This document shows positions 35,050 to 46,678 of a DNA stretch of 64,000 nucleotides, in pieces. This stretch comes from Hymenopellis radicata (Eukaryota > Basidiomycota > Agaricomycetes > Agaricales > Physalacriaceae), in NCBI GenBank assembly GCA_015501595.1, contig JADNRX010000173.1, positions 46,404 through 110,403 of the forward strand, in the 5' to 3' direction. How positions within the stretch are numbered: the first letter of the stretch is position 1; each line of letters starts with the position of its first letter. The notes beneath the pieces were generated by a model that searched no databases, had not been told where the DNA came from, and saw only the letters and a program-made list of their open reading frames with translations. The position numbers and the translations under genes are program-made.

Positions 35050-37623
35050 ATGGACCCTATCCACGAGAAAAAAGCGGGCGTGGGTGGTTCTGGGAGCGAT
35101 GTTACTAGTCATGCTGTCTACGATGCCGACGCGCCCGCCAAGACCGAGTTTTATGATCCTTCGAAGGAGTCGTTGTGGACGCGTATCGGGCTGTCTTGGG
35201 AGAGCTTCAAGCGTGCTCCGGGCGTAACTGGGTGCGTTCTCCTCTGCCTCTATTAGCCGTTCGGTCGCTGAGGCTTTCCCTAGGCAACAAGTCGTTACCG
35301 GCCATGCAGACAATGAAGATGTGGAAAAGGATATGCCGATGCTGCAGCCCAAGATGAAGAGCCGCCATCTGAACATGATCGCTGTCGGTTAGTGTTCTAT
35401 TGCGCTTCCGCTCGATCCGAGCTGAACAGGCACTAGGTGGCAGTATCGGAACTGGTCTTTTCGTCGGCTCTGGTGCCGCTCTGAACAGTGGAGGACCCGC
35501 CGGCGTGCTCATCGCGTGGATTATAATCGGTGTCATGTTGATCAATGTTACGCAAGTAAGCGACGCGTGCCTTCCTCCTTATCGACACGCTCATGCCCGC
35601 GTAGGCCCTTGGTGAAATGTGTATCTTGTACCCGGTCTCGGGCGGCTTCTACACTCTGGCTATTCGATTTTTGGATCCGTCTTTCGCGTTTGCGATGGGC
35701 TGGAACTATGTCTTCCAGTGGGCAGTGGTGCTTCCTCTCGAGATCACTGTCGCGGTGACGACGGTAAATTATTGGAACAACAGTTTGACGGTCGCGGAGT
35801 GGATTACTATCTTTTACTTGGTCATCAGTGAGTTCTACCGATATGCACACGACCACGATGAGGTGTTCACATCAACTTTGCAGTTATTGCTTGTATATTC
35901 GGGACACTGGGCTTCGCCGAGGAAGAGTTTTGGTCATCATGTTTGAAGCTCTTCGTCGTTGTGATGTTTATCTTCATCGGCATGTGAGAAGCTTCTGCTG
36001 TGATTCTCTTTAGGTTTCTGACTTGCTTCGGTAGCGTCTGCGCGGCAGGTGGAGGACCAAGCAGTGGCGAGTATGGCACGTACACGGGTGGGAAGTACTG
36101 GAGTAATCCAGGAGGGTTCGCCAACGGATTCAAGGGTGTTTGTTCTGTTTTCGTTACTGGTGCGTGATACACGATGCCCGAGTGTTCTTGCCAATCTAAC
36201 CTATTGTACAGCTGCTTTCTCATTCGGTTCGCCATCCGCTTTCATATCTGACTCGTGACCGTTGACTTCTCGCGTAGCTGGAACTGAACTTGTCGGTCTT
36301 GCGGGTAGCGAAACGCCCAATCCTAGGAAAACCTTACCCGGCGCGGTAAAGGGTACATTTTGGCGTATTGTACGTGTCACTGCTCTTGTCAGTACCCGTG
36401 GATTCTAAACTCAATCTCGTCTCACCAGACCATCATCTACGTCACCTCCCTCACTATTATCGGCCTGCTTGTCCCCTACACCGAGCCGCGTCTGATCGGA
36501 GGCGGTGGCGCGTCGGCGTCGCCCTTTGTTATCGCCCTCGCCAGGGCTAACATCGATGGATTAGACCGTGAGGACCTTGTGCTCGGTATCATCCTGCTCT
36601 TTTCTGATTGACATGCTATGCAGATTTGATCAACGCCACTATCTGCATTTCGGTGTTATCCATCGGTCTCTCTTGCGTGTACGCGGGTTCTCGTACTCTG
36701 ACGGCCTTGGCGGAGACGGGCTTTGCTCCAAGCATTTTCACGTATGGTATGTAGGGTTCTGGTCTTGGGCGGTAACATGACCGTTGAACTTGGCATGTAG
36801 TGGACAAGTCCAGTCGCCCTCTGTTCTCGGTCCTTGCGATTTTGGCGTTCGGTCCCATTGCCTATGTTGGTGTTGCGGAAGACACTAGCAATCAAGTCTG
36901 TGAGTGTCGTTTCCAGATACTAAGTAATTTGCGGGCTCATTAGGTTGAAAGTCACGTGGTTGCTTGCACTCTCTGGCCTGTCGACGCTGTTCACATGGCT
37001 GTCGATTTGCCTCTGCCAGTACGTCAACGTCGATTTGACCTTCGTCGGGGACTAACTATTTGCAGCATTCGTTTCCGTGCTGCGTGGAAAGCCCAAGGCC
37101 ATTCTTTGGAAGAGCTGCCCTTCCAGGCTATGGGAGGTATCTGGGGCTCTATCCTGGGTAGCGTCTTAATTATCCTCGTGTTAATTGCGCAGTTCTACGT
37201 TGTGCGTAATATTGCCTCTTATTCGCCATTGTGTTCATATGGGCAACCTAGGCGATCTTCCCTATTGGCGCCACCCTAACTGGGGGTGCCGCTGCAGAGT
37301 CATTCTTCTCTGCGTATCTCGCTGTCCCGGTTATGATACTGTTCTACGTTGGTGGCTATGTATGGAAGCGACAACGTCCCAAACGCGCTTCTGAGATCGA
37401 CTTGGACGTACGTCGAGTTTTTTTGATTGTCGTGTGTTGTTGTTTCTGACTGTATGTAATAGTCTGGTCGCAAGTCGTGGTTGACGGTTGAGGAGATGAG
37501 AGCAGTAAGTTGGTTGTCACGGATGTGGTTATGAAGATTCTTACCGTGTTTTTATAGTACCGCGCCGAACGCAGGAATGCGCCGTGGTATGTCAGAGTAT
37601 ACCGGATTCTATTTTCGAACTAG
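35050..37623 (+). CDS. Amino-acid permease (YAT/APC family)
   Basis: Plasma-membrane proton-coupled amino-acid transporter of the fungal YAT type, about 550 residues with 12 predicted helices. The cytosolic N-terminus (MDPIHEKKAGVGG) leads to KSRHLNMIAV, then GGSIGTGLFVGSG, the substrate-binding first helix of APC carriers. Further landmarks: ALGEMCILYPVSGGFYTLA, FAMGWNYVFQWAVVLPLE, GTELVGLAGSETPNPRK (helix 6 unwound region and its loop), SIGLSCVYAGSRTLTALAET, PFQAMGGIWGS and the basic C-terminal YRAERRNAPWYVRV. About fourteen introns of 45-60 nt all splice in frame with GT-AG ends, and no correction is needed. This intact long gene is a useful control for the frame problems elsewhere. Substrate specificity cannot be read from sequence. 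Confidence 0.9.
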
Positions 37624-38288
37624 AGTGCTGTACAATGTCGTTGTATGACAGGATAAGTTTCTGGATATCAATTTGGTTTCATCTCTCTCAAAGTTCTTCG
37701 GGGCCCATGCGATGATCCTCAAGCACACCTCGTTAAATGTTTCTCGACAGCCTGGACTACACGGCGGCGCGGGCCTGCCTACGTTCTTCAGGTACCTGCT
37801 ACACTGCATCCTCCGACTTGTAATTGACTGGAAGACGAGTGATCCGCTTTCCGCTGCACGACATCTATAGAATTGGACTTATGGGAGTGCGGGACATTGA
37901 CGCCTACATGATGATCAATTCAGGTGGAAAGCTTAACTGCATTCACTAGGTCGACTTCAATGATCTCATCGGTACTGGATGTCTTGAGGAATTGAAACCA
38001 AGCTGTCTTGACAGACTTGCGTCCTTCCCAGTTCGAACACATCTGTCAAACAGATAATCATCGTGGCCCAGAAGAGACACGATTACTATCTAGACGCTTC
38101 ACGTTCCCGAGTCGTATTCATCGAACGGACGACTTGCTGACAACTATCTGTCTGCTGCGAATCGTTGCATGATCTTCCATGTCCTCACCATTTGTTGATC
38201 ATGATTCCTTCTATTGCTCAATTGAGCGGTAGCAACCTCTGCGTTTAAGTAGCTTCGGTCGGCACTGGCACTGGCTTCGACAAGCATC
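37624..38288. other. Intergenic
   Basis: No feature recognised between the permease stop and the 7TM gene. Confidence 0.4.
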
Positions 38289-39569
38289 ATGGCACCCACT
38301 CTTTCTGAGGAGCTAGGTCTCAGCGCCACAGACGTCCTGGAGTACCACAAAAATAATCTCAATTCCGACGTCCTCGAACTGTTCTGCCACGGCGTTTATA
38401 CCTGTGTCTACGTGTACTCTATATTTGAGCTCGGTACGCATTCAAGTTCTACTTCTTCTGGTAGTACATTCTTGCTGACTCCTTGCGACTTAGGATCATC
38501 CTTCACCGCTTCGGATAAGAGTACTATAAAACGTCGCGGTTTTCATGCGATTCTCATCACCGTTATGTGGAGCTTGGCTACCGTCATTTTCGGCGTCCGA
38601 TGGTACTACATCACTAGTACCTACGTCGATCATGGAGACTCGAGGGAGTCGGCTTTCGATTTCAGCGCCTCCGATTTCTCCAGCGCAGTTTCGATCGTTT
38701 CGAGGGTATCCCTGTCTATTAATGTTATGATTGCGGACTGCATCCTAGTAAGTTTGAACAAGTCATACCTCTGTCGGAATAGTGGCTTATTATGAAATGT
38801 TGTAGCTGTGGCGATGTTGGGTCATCTATGGCGGGTATTGGGTCATCACAATTCTCCCTTCTTTGTGCCTCGTCGCAGAGCTGGGTACCTAATCACCGAG
38901 TCTGGCTAGTTTTCATTGCTAAACTTACCATAGTGTCCTGTGTCCTGCTCTTGATCAGTAACTACGACGGAGGATCTGTTGTCAGCCTCGCTGAGATCGA
39001 CTGGAACATCGTCTACTACTCCATGACCGTCGCTACGAATATCCTCTGCACAGGATCTATCGTCCTTCGCATCATCTACATTAATGGGAAAATTCGAACT
39101 TACCGCGGCATCATCGAAATCCTCGTTGAATCAGCGATGCTGTACTCCATCACTTACATCACATACATCGCCGTGTATGCGTATGCCTATAACGACGTGC
39201 ACTACAACGAAAGCCATTTCTATCCAGGGGCAATGTTGAGCGCGGTCACGGTGAGTCTCGTTCATTTTTATCATGCGCCTTGAACCTGAGGAATTGGTGC
39301 TGCAGGGTATATCGCCAACGTTGATTATCGCTCGGGTTGCGTCCGGGAGAGCACGTCCAGACGACTCGTGGAGGAAGGATACCACTTCCAACGTACTGTC
39401 AACCCTGCATTTTCACTCTAGCGAATCTTCCCCTGAATCCCAAGTGCACGGCCGCCAGGCTACAAGTGAGTATGGTGATGTGGATGTCAATACAGCGCCA
39501 CAGGCCATACGTCATACGCGATCGAGCGAGCAAAGCCAAAGGAACGAGACGCCCGAGTCGGAGCGCTAG
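38289..39569 (+). CDS. Seven-helix membrane protein of Agaricomycete type
   Basis: Exons 38289-38433, 38494-38747, 38806-38884, 38934-39250 and 39306-39569 give a clean protein of about 352 residues. Hydrophobic segments include HGVYTCVYVYSIFEL, FHAILITVMWSLATVIFGVR, ILLWRCWVIY...ITILPSLCLVAEL, SCVLLLISNYD, NIVYYSMTVATNILCTGSIV and ITYITYIAVYAYAY, ending with TGISPTLIIARVASGRARPD before a polar, Ser-rich tail. The DC-I-LLWRCWVIYG motif and the GxxPTLIIARVA motif recur in a large family of uncharacterised mushroom 7TM proteins that resemble GPCRs in topology. Ligand and signalling role are unknown. Plasma-membrane location is inferred from topology only. Confidence 0.8.
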
Positions 39570-40120
39570 AACGGAGCGCTAGAACGGGTTGGAAAAGCTG
39601 TGAAAGTCGGCTCCTCTATCCTATTCATTTTTTTACACAATCCCGAGTCGCATTGGACTCGGCCTGCGTTAATTCTTCTGTGGGAGAAGAAGGACTAGAC
39701 TTCAAGTTTTCCGTCTTCAAAACGAGCATGTCTTACTGAGTGCTGATTGTCCGTCGGGAGCTGGCATCATCGAGCAAATCTTTCAAAAGGTCTCTCATGG
39801 TCTGCAACACGTAAACCGCATTTTCTAAGTCGAAGGGGTCCCTCATGTGATTAGGTGCATGTCCCAAACGGGAATCGCGTTTTTGTTCTGGCGGTCCGTC
39901 TTTTGTTCTTTCGGTCCGTCGCCGAGGCGAGTAAGACAATAAAGCTCGAAGGTTCCAGCCGCGCAGATCATCCGTTAGACAATAAGGAGTACGGAGCTAT
40001 TCCGCCACGGACTGGAATGACCTGGCTTTTTGTTCTCGCGCAGTACATATAAATGGCGGACGCGGTGTCTTCATCCAAGACCCACACCCACCCATATTCA
40101 TTCGGCTGGTACTATCACAA
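39570..40120. other. Intergenic with TATA element
   Basis: Contains the promoter of the following gene: a TATA-like ACATATAAAT at 40045-40054, about 75 nt before its ATG. Nothing else is seen. Confidence 0.4.
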
Positions 40121-41140
40121 TGGCGTCTATTGTTTCGTCTCCTCCGCCTACCACGAATTGGCTCACAATGCGTGAGCGTGCTCAGTTGCGCCGAAAGGCC
40201 AAAAAGCTCGGCCAACTTTTGGGATCCGTACCTCATGTCATGGACGGCAGTGATATGTCGAATGGTACGTTCACAAAGCAATCATGTCTTTCGATGCTCA
40301 TTATGAGTAGGCTCTATCTTCTTCGATCTACGCTCGAGCTCTTCGTCTTTGAGTTCGAGTTCATCTGGATCATCAAGTCCCTCGACAGACTCTACGTTTT
40401 CGAGCTTATCACGGACGACTTCACTGTCGTCCTACGAACGTCCACAGTCGCGATCCTCCATCCGTGCGCGTCGCGCTTTCTCCGGGGACTCGTGGCCTAA
40501 GGCTCTCCCCCTACTTCGACTTTCAAAAGCATCTCAGAGTCTCCGATCCATCCCAGGCTCCCCCGCATACCCAGCGGACGCCCACTATCTATCATTCTCA
40601 TCTGCTCTATCGTCCTCTGATGAGGAGGAATCAGAGGAACCACCGACACTCAAGATACCGTCCCCCAACACATCCCGTCGCCATAAGATGGACAAGCTGC
40701 GGCGGACGCTCGGAGATGGAGTACCACTCGATCTTGTCTTCCCAGCGGACAAGGTCCCAACTCCGAAGTCTTCCGAAGAGCAAACGCCTTTGCCGCCCAT
40801 AATCGATGTAGTGGCACCACCCCCAGTCACAGAGGCGACCAAGGATCTTCCTCCACTTCCTGCCACCAAGCACTCTTCTCCACGCGATTCTATGTCGTTC
40901 CCTTCACCCCATAAAGCGCGTCGGACGGTTAGGCGGAAGCCTGTTCCAGTGCTGATACCAATGCGTGCAGTACCGCCACCACCGCCAATGAGTATCGAAG
41001 AGTTGGAACGCGTAATTGACGAGGACATGCAGCGGTTGTATGATATTATAGAGGACGATGGTAGTATCTCGGAGGCACCATCTGAGGGACGTTGGAGCAT
41101 CGTATCGCCAAGAGAGGACGTACCGCACACATCTTCGTAA
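40121..41140 (+). CDS. Ser/Pro-rich disordered hypothetical protein
   Basis: Two exons (40121-40264 and 40308-41140) separated by a 43-nt GT-AG intron give about 325 residues, clean. The N-terminal basic helix (MRERAQLRRKAKKLGQLLG) is followed by long Ser-rich and Pro-rich stretches (SSSLSSSSSGSSSPSTDS, PPPVTEATKDLPPLP, RAVPPPPPMSIEELERVIDE) and an acidic C-terminus (YDIIEDDGSISEAPSEGRW). The order of a short basic start, disordered middle and acidic end is found in many Agaricomycete orphan proteins of unknown function. There is no signal peptide or membrane segment. Confidence 0.7.
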
Positions 41141-41346
41141 ATTCATTGTGACGGCGGGGTTTTGTTGCTGGACTTTTTCTAAAATTCTTCTCGAAGAAGA
41201 CATTTGTACTAGTAGTAATAGCTTGGGGTGTATCCGCGATACGTTTGTCAATACTGTTAAAAGAATGGACGGCCAATAAGTATAGCAAGTGTAAATGCAA
41301 AAGGAGTGGAGTAAACCAACGAGCCTAAAGTAAAGAGGCTGCGAAA

Positions 41347-42524
41347 TCAATCTGCGGTATACATTGGAGGTAGTTCCAATGTCTGGCCGGTACGAATACC
41401 ACTGTCCGTATGTTGTACCACTGGTAGCTCATGCTCGATATTACGGGCCGCAGCTACAGCCTCCCCTTGTCGCTGCTTCATCTCCGCGACGCTTAGACTG
41501 TTTCGTTGACTGCCAGTACCCGAGGAAGACGGAGCAGGAGCCGTGGCCGCACCTACAGGAGTGATAGAGGAAGATAATGAACCGCGTTTACTTGTGCTCG
41601 AAGTCCCATTCACGTCTCCTAGGGATTGACTGTATTGAGAGAAGGCCGTACCAGTTGGAGCGACAGGGAAATACGACACTCCCCCATTTGACTGAGTCAT
41701 GTACGGTTCGACTGTCCCAGGTAAGAGTGGTGTAGTACCGGAAGTACCTGTCGATACATGAACATGCATATGTTACTATCTTTCTTTTCCTTACCTGGGA
41801 ACTGAGGGTAAGGCGGCGCGGGAGGTGGATTAAGCCCTCGTATCCGTCGCCGACGCGATCGGTACCAGAGAAAGAGACCGACGCCGAGAGAAAGGATAGC
41901 GATGACACCAACGACAGCTCCGATGATTGCACCGACCGGGGGTGATGAAGAGCCGGAGTCGAATGTGATGGAGGTGGATGAAGCGGAGGATGAAGCGGTC
42001 GAGGATATGGTTTGTGTCGCTGGCGCGTCAACCACGTTGAAGTAGTCGATCCAGACGGTTCCTTCTACGTCCTCAAATTCTGTATTGACATGAACCATAG
42101 TTAAGACGAGTTTGCTACGCGAGGCTCAGCATGACGCGATTAAGGTCAAAGAATGAAGAGCCGCTTACTGCTCGGTCAGATTAAGCGTTCCCGACTTCCA
42201 GAACTCCTGCTGGTATGTGTCGCCACCAGATGATGTATGGTTGACCTGCGTTGCCGTCCCGTCGTCAATCGCGTACGACGTGATGACGCCTAACGAGGAA
42301 TAGTCATACGTCCCATAGACGATGATTTCAGTGCCTAACGAAGTTTAGTAAAAGAACGATATAGACTACCATAACGTACCTGTAAAGGTCACAGTCAAAT
42401 AGTCTCCCTCATTCTTGGAGCTGGAGACCGTGGAGTCGTGTTCATGTTCGGTACCGCCATCGACCCAAGAGCCTGTGCGCACGACCGCACTGTCGCGGTC
42501 GTCAATCGCAGTGTAGTCGCCCAT
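41347..42524 (-). CDS. SKG6-like single-span membrane protein, copy A
   Basis: Starts MGDYTAIDDRDSAVVRTGSW; the extracellular part is a jelly-roll-like domain (TEIIVYGTYDYSSLG, VTSYAIDDGTATQVNHTSSG, FWKSGTLNLTEQ, WIDYFNVVDAPATQ). A Ser/Thr linker, then one membrane helix (PVGAIIGAVVGVIAILSLGV) and a basic stop (YRSRRRRIRG) follow, as in the SKG6/AXL2-like membrane-anchor family. The cytoplasmic tail ends SVAEMKQRQGEAVAA, then SGIRTGQTLELPPMYTAD. It probably senses or binds carbohydrate at the cell surface; the role is inferred only from architecture. Several short introns are present. No signal peptide is obvious before the first strand, as in copy B. Confidence 0.75.
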
Positions 42525-43347
42525 CTCGATACGGCGGGTGGTGATGGGAGAAGAAAAGAGCTCAGTAACCGTCGGGGCGCTTCATGCTAAGAGTCTGAAG
42601 CAACCCTGAGCCATGCTGTTACTTGCGTAATTGTTTACTCTGTCCTAGACTCCTTCGGTATGCTTCATCATCATGCTGATAGCAATGTGTTCGTTTCAAG
42701 GACCAAATTCGCCGAGTCCGCCGTGGCTGAGTACAGTAGTTCCTGCAGACAGGAACAGTACAAGGGCAGCATAGACAGAGAACAAGAAAACCGCAGCAGC
42801 CAGCGCAACTCAAAGAACGAAACGCATACAAACGCCTTAGAGCCAGACAGCAGAGAATGGGTTTGCGTGAAATGATGGGAGGCAAATGGGAGGATTCACG
42901 CTTTTGAAATGGATCGCCGCCGTCGGCAACTTCAAGCGCAGATCCACGGGTGGACTTGGCGCGGTGAGGCACTAAAGTACTGATGCGTCAACGGTCAGAA
43001 TCGGTCGGATAAACGCAAGCATAGCCAAGCATTTAACCGAATGACTTCCACCGCGCCACTAATGCGTCGCATAAACCCAAGAATTAACCCAAGGACTTCA
43101 AGAAGTCAAAGTCACAGTGCCGCACGCCTCAGAGGTGTCCTTGACAAGGCGCGTCCTTGTATAGTGGCGGTGGTGGCGCAGCTGCAAGGAGAAGAGCTCA
43201 CATTCGAAGAGTCCAAGGAAACGGAGTACAATCGAACAAAATGTATCTAGTCTCCCTGAGAATGAACAAGCGTCGATGCAAGATACGATATAGCGGAAAC
43301 CAACAATTCAACCCAGTTGAACAAATAAATATGAAGTAGCGCTACCT
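42525..43347. other. Spacer between tandem paralogs
   Basis: Upstream of copy A and downstream of copy B. No gene or repeat is seen; the minus-strand promoter of copy A should lie here. Confidence 0.4.
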
Positions 43348-44553
43348 TTACTCTGGCGTGTACATTGGCGGGATCTCAGGCCTCTGCCCAATACGAATCC
43401 CACTGTCTTGATGTTGCAGCGGCTCTTGCTCTGCACGGGTCGCTACGGCCTCCGCCTGTCGTCGCTTCATCTCTGCAACATTATCTGTGACGGGAACGCC
43501 CGACGAAGAAGGGCGGGACAAGCCAAAGCTGGCGCGGCGGCCAAGCCCATGACAGTCAAGTGCACGGCTCCCTTACTTGAGCCTCCCGAGGAGCTGACAT
43601 CTGTCTGTGAAGAACTACTTTGGGGATAGCCCGGCGCCAATGCAGTCGCCGATGATGTGGTAGCGAAATATGGCGAGCTTTGGGCACCCAGTGCTTGCGC
43701 CATATCTGGTGGTTGGTATGATGTACTAGTATGAGCTGAAAATCGATTGATAAGTCAAATTGGTCGGTAGGAGTTCCTTTGACACCAACCTGGATCGCGA
43801 AATGAAGAGGAGACCCCTGGGGTCGTAGGCGGATTGTATAGAAGTGCACGTCTTTTACGGGCACGGTACCAGAGCCAAAGAGCAATGGCGATGATAACGA
43901 GGGCGACTCCGCCGATAATGCCACCTACGATTGCGCCTACAGGTGGCGAGGAAGAGTGGGCACCACTTGTGCTACCTGAAAGAGCAGTGGATGAGCTTCC
44001 TGACCCGGATGTGCTCGGGGTCACAGTGGTAGAAGACGTATTCGTAGCTGGGACACTGGTGACGTTGAAATAGTCGATCCAGACTGAGGTTGTGAAGCCC
44101 CTGTCCAGCGTGTTAACATGTACCATTGTCAGATCAAGATGACTGCGCGCTTCAGTGTGAGAAGAAGGACAAGGTGAAGTGCTTACTGTTCAGCCATATC
44201 CAATGTCCCAGAGTCCCAGAACTGCTGCCGGTATTGAGGGCTGTCGCCTGACGCGCTATGAGTGACTGGTGTAGCTAGTCCATTGTCAATAGCATACGAC
44301 GTGACGACGCCGCCAGAGTTCTTGTTGTAAGTCCCATATACAATGATTTCAGTACCTACGGAAGTTCACCTTCAGTAAGTAAGGGAAAAAAGGCGACACC
44401 AAAAAAACCTGTGAACGTGACCGTCAGGAAGTCTCCCTCGTGTGTTGAGCTAGACAACGTGGAGTTGTATGAGGCTCCAGCCTCGTCGTCAAACCATAGG
44501 CCTGTGCGCACGACGGCGCTGTCGCGGTCGTCAATCGTCGTATACTCAGCCAT
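43348..44553 (-). CDS. SKG6-like single-span membrane protein, copy B
   Basis: Paralog of copy A in the same orientation. It starts MAEYTTIDDRDSAVVRTGLW and continues TEIIVYGTYNKNSGGVVTSY, QQFWDSGTLDMAEQ and MVHVNTLDRGFTTSVWIDYF. After a Ser/Thr-rich linker comes one membrane helix (VGAIVGGIIGGVALVIIAIA) with basic stop (YRARKRRALLY). Removing a 49-nt GT-AG intron after SSSGGS joins FGLSRPSSSGV to VTDNVAEMKRRQAEAVA and the end SGIRIGQRPEIPPMYTPE, which parallels copy A. The extracellular halves are clearly homologous, the linkers and middle tail differ, and the last 30 residues are again similar, so the cytoplasmic end is under selection. Confidence 0.75.
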
Positions 44554-45669
44554 TGGTTGGTGGCCTGATTGGGGAGAGGAAGAGGATATCTCACTTTTGA
44601 CTCTCTCACACTATTGCAGGGTCACCACCCACACCGCCGTGAGCACACCCACACCAGGGAAAGCACGCCCACACTCGGGAGGAACGGTGTCTGATTCTAA
44701 TTGTCCGTCTGATACTTGCGGTATCATATCATGGCGCTTAATCAGTTACGACACTACAATTGACTTGACACGTACGCGGAGTTCTTCTGTCTCGATGCGT
44801 CCTGTCGACGTCAATGGCAGGTGGAGTGTGAGTTGAGGTTGAAGACGCGAAGTTGGAGATAATCTTCTAGACGACCACAAGTGCAGCATGTATTAGGGCT
44901 GCCTGGTGAAATGGATGCTGGTGGACGACCACATGTTGTTAACCCTGTACAAAGAGTTGATGGCAGTCTGCAGATGAATACCATACCGCTACAAACTGAG
45001 ATGATCTGCAAAGTTCCGCGTGGCATAACTGCTTTTCCGTGTTGTATCAGATGTCGGGAGACTACGAGGCAAGTTGAAAGGGGGTAAACGACGGCGTTTA
45101 ACCTTCATTTCCGTGATTCGCATGACTGGCCAGTGGCGTAAGTTCGTGCCTTCAATGGTTTGAAGGATCAGTCCGAAGTCATTCAGACTAGAGATCTCGA
45201 AAGGGAACGTAAGCTGTTGATTTAATTCCAGAAATTGCATCGTGAAAAGTCTTTGAGAGCGTTATGTTGAGAATTGGCGATGGGCGTTTGAAAAAAGAAC
45301 AGACAGGATCACGTGTTTCTGTTCCGACTCACCCGGATTCATCGTGAGTACTTTCGAGAGGTATGACACTTTTGCATGCACCCGAGGCTTGGCGCGGGGG
45401 CAGCCAATTAAGTTAGTCGCGCGGTGCGCTAAGAAGCGTTCAAGAAAACAGCATTGGGGCCAGAAATTACCACGACCTAGTACCTTGCACTGGTAAATTG
45501 AAGAATGGGATAACTTGAAAGTCGTGCAGAATAACACGGTACACGTCTTCAGAGCCTAACGAACGCAAGAACACGACTACACTACAAAGTCCCAACTTAG
45601 CTAGAAGTCCGAGTTTTAAGTACTTATTTCCCGTCCATGACCAAACTACCCAAAGTCCCAGGAATTGTT
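44554..45669. other. Intergenic
   Basis: Holds the promoter of copy B and, near 44620-44690, three loose repeats of CACCCACAC. No coding sequence is supported. Confidence 0.35.
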
Positions 45670-46678
45670 TTACGCATCCCACATACACACTCCGTTGTAC
45701 AGCTTACACCCTGGATTCCACGCATCTAGTCGCACAGATACCAGCTGCTGTTCAACTTCTTGAAGCAAAAGAAGAGGGGACTCACAAACTTCACACTTTC
45801 CCTTCCGACACACGGCGCCCTTCACACCTGCATCGCCCTCACAGTCGTTCCCGCACCATCCGCAATTCTCTACATCGTGCTGCAATGAAACACATTCGTA
45901 CCCGAAGTTGTGTGGCGGCGCATTTCGTGCCTTGCGCCACCTAGGATCCAAGGGCTTTAGAAGGGGAAGCAGACATAAACGGAAAGAAAACGAAGGGCTT
46001 GCACCAGGTCTACAATGTGTGTCAGCCTTCGAGGGGTGGGAATGAATGAATGCCTACCTGAGACCGGCCGTCCTTCCAAGTCGCACCATGGCCAAGTTAC
46101 TGCCAGTCTGCTTGCACTTGCAGCTCCGAGAATCGATCGGCATGCGTACTATGAGCAAGAAGCGAAAGAAAGCAAGGCTTATGAATTTTAACAAGAGAAC
46201 AAAAGGCGCATCTCGGAGATCACTTCATGGGAAGGGAGTATATAACCAAGTCCAATGATGTCCGTTATTGAAGCGGCGAAGATACGGCGTGACATGATGG
46301 TCGATGTCAGGACCCGCTGATTTAGACCCCACAATATGGGTTTAAGTCGCATAGACGCCAGAGTATAATGATGGTCGACGTGTTCCAAGTCGGACGCCGT
46401 ACTTTCATAGGAACGAGAACAAGTAGCGTGGCAACAAGAAGCCATAGTCACTGATGCAGAGAAGGAGCGAGGACAAGTCGTAAGGGACCGGTCGTTTGGA
46501 ACGTGAACATCACAGGTAACGTCAACCGCGCAAGTCAAGTCTCGACTGGACGATGAGGAACAAGGATCAACAACCTCGGCAAGACCTGCGTGTCAGCTCC
46601 TCTGGCTCTGAATGCAGCCGCGTCCACCGAGACGGAGGTGGTTAGAACGACGAAGAAGGCGAGGAGTTTGAAAGACAT
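45670..46678 (-). CDS. Secreted Cys-rich protein, PriA-like
   Basis: The start at 46678 encodes a signal peptide (MSFKLLAFFVVLTTSVSVDA). A first Cys-rich block reads VDPCSSSSSRDLTCAVDV, CPRSF, CCHATC after one G is restored near 46590. The last exons encode GYECVSLQHDVENCGWCGND, then CEGDAGVKGAVC and GKCEV, and after an intron AWNPGCKLYNGVCMWDA. The D-x-NCG-C-C pattern is like the PriA-type Cys-rich proteins of fruiting basidiomycetes. The middle splice pattern (about 45960-46300) is not fully resolved. Probable location is the cell surface or medium; function unknown. Confidence 0.5.

Noticed and set aside
43560..43620. Apparent frameshift in SKG6-like copy B
   Set aside because: A GT-AG intron (GTAAGG...CCAG) restores the paralogous C-terminus.
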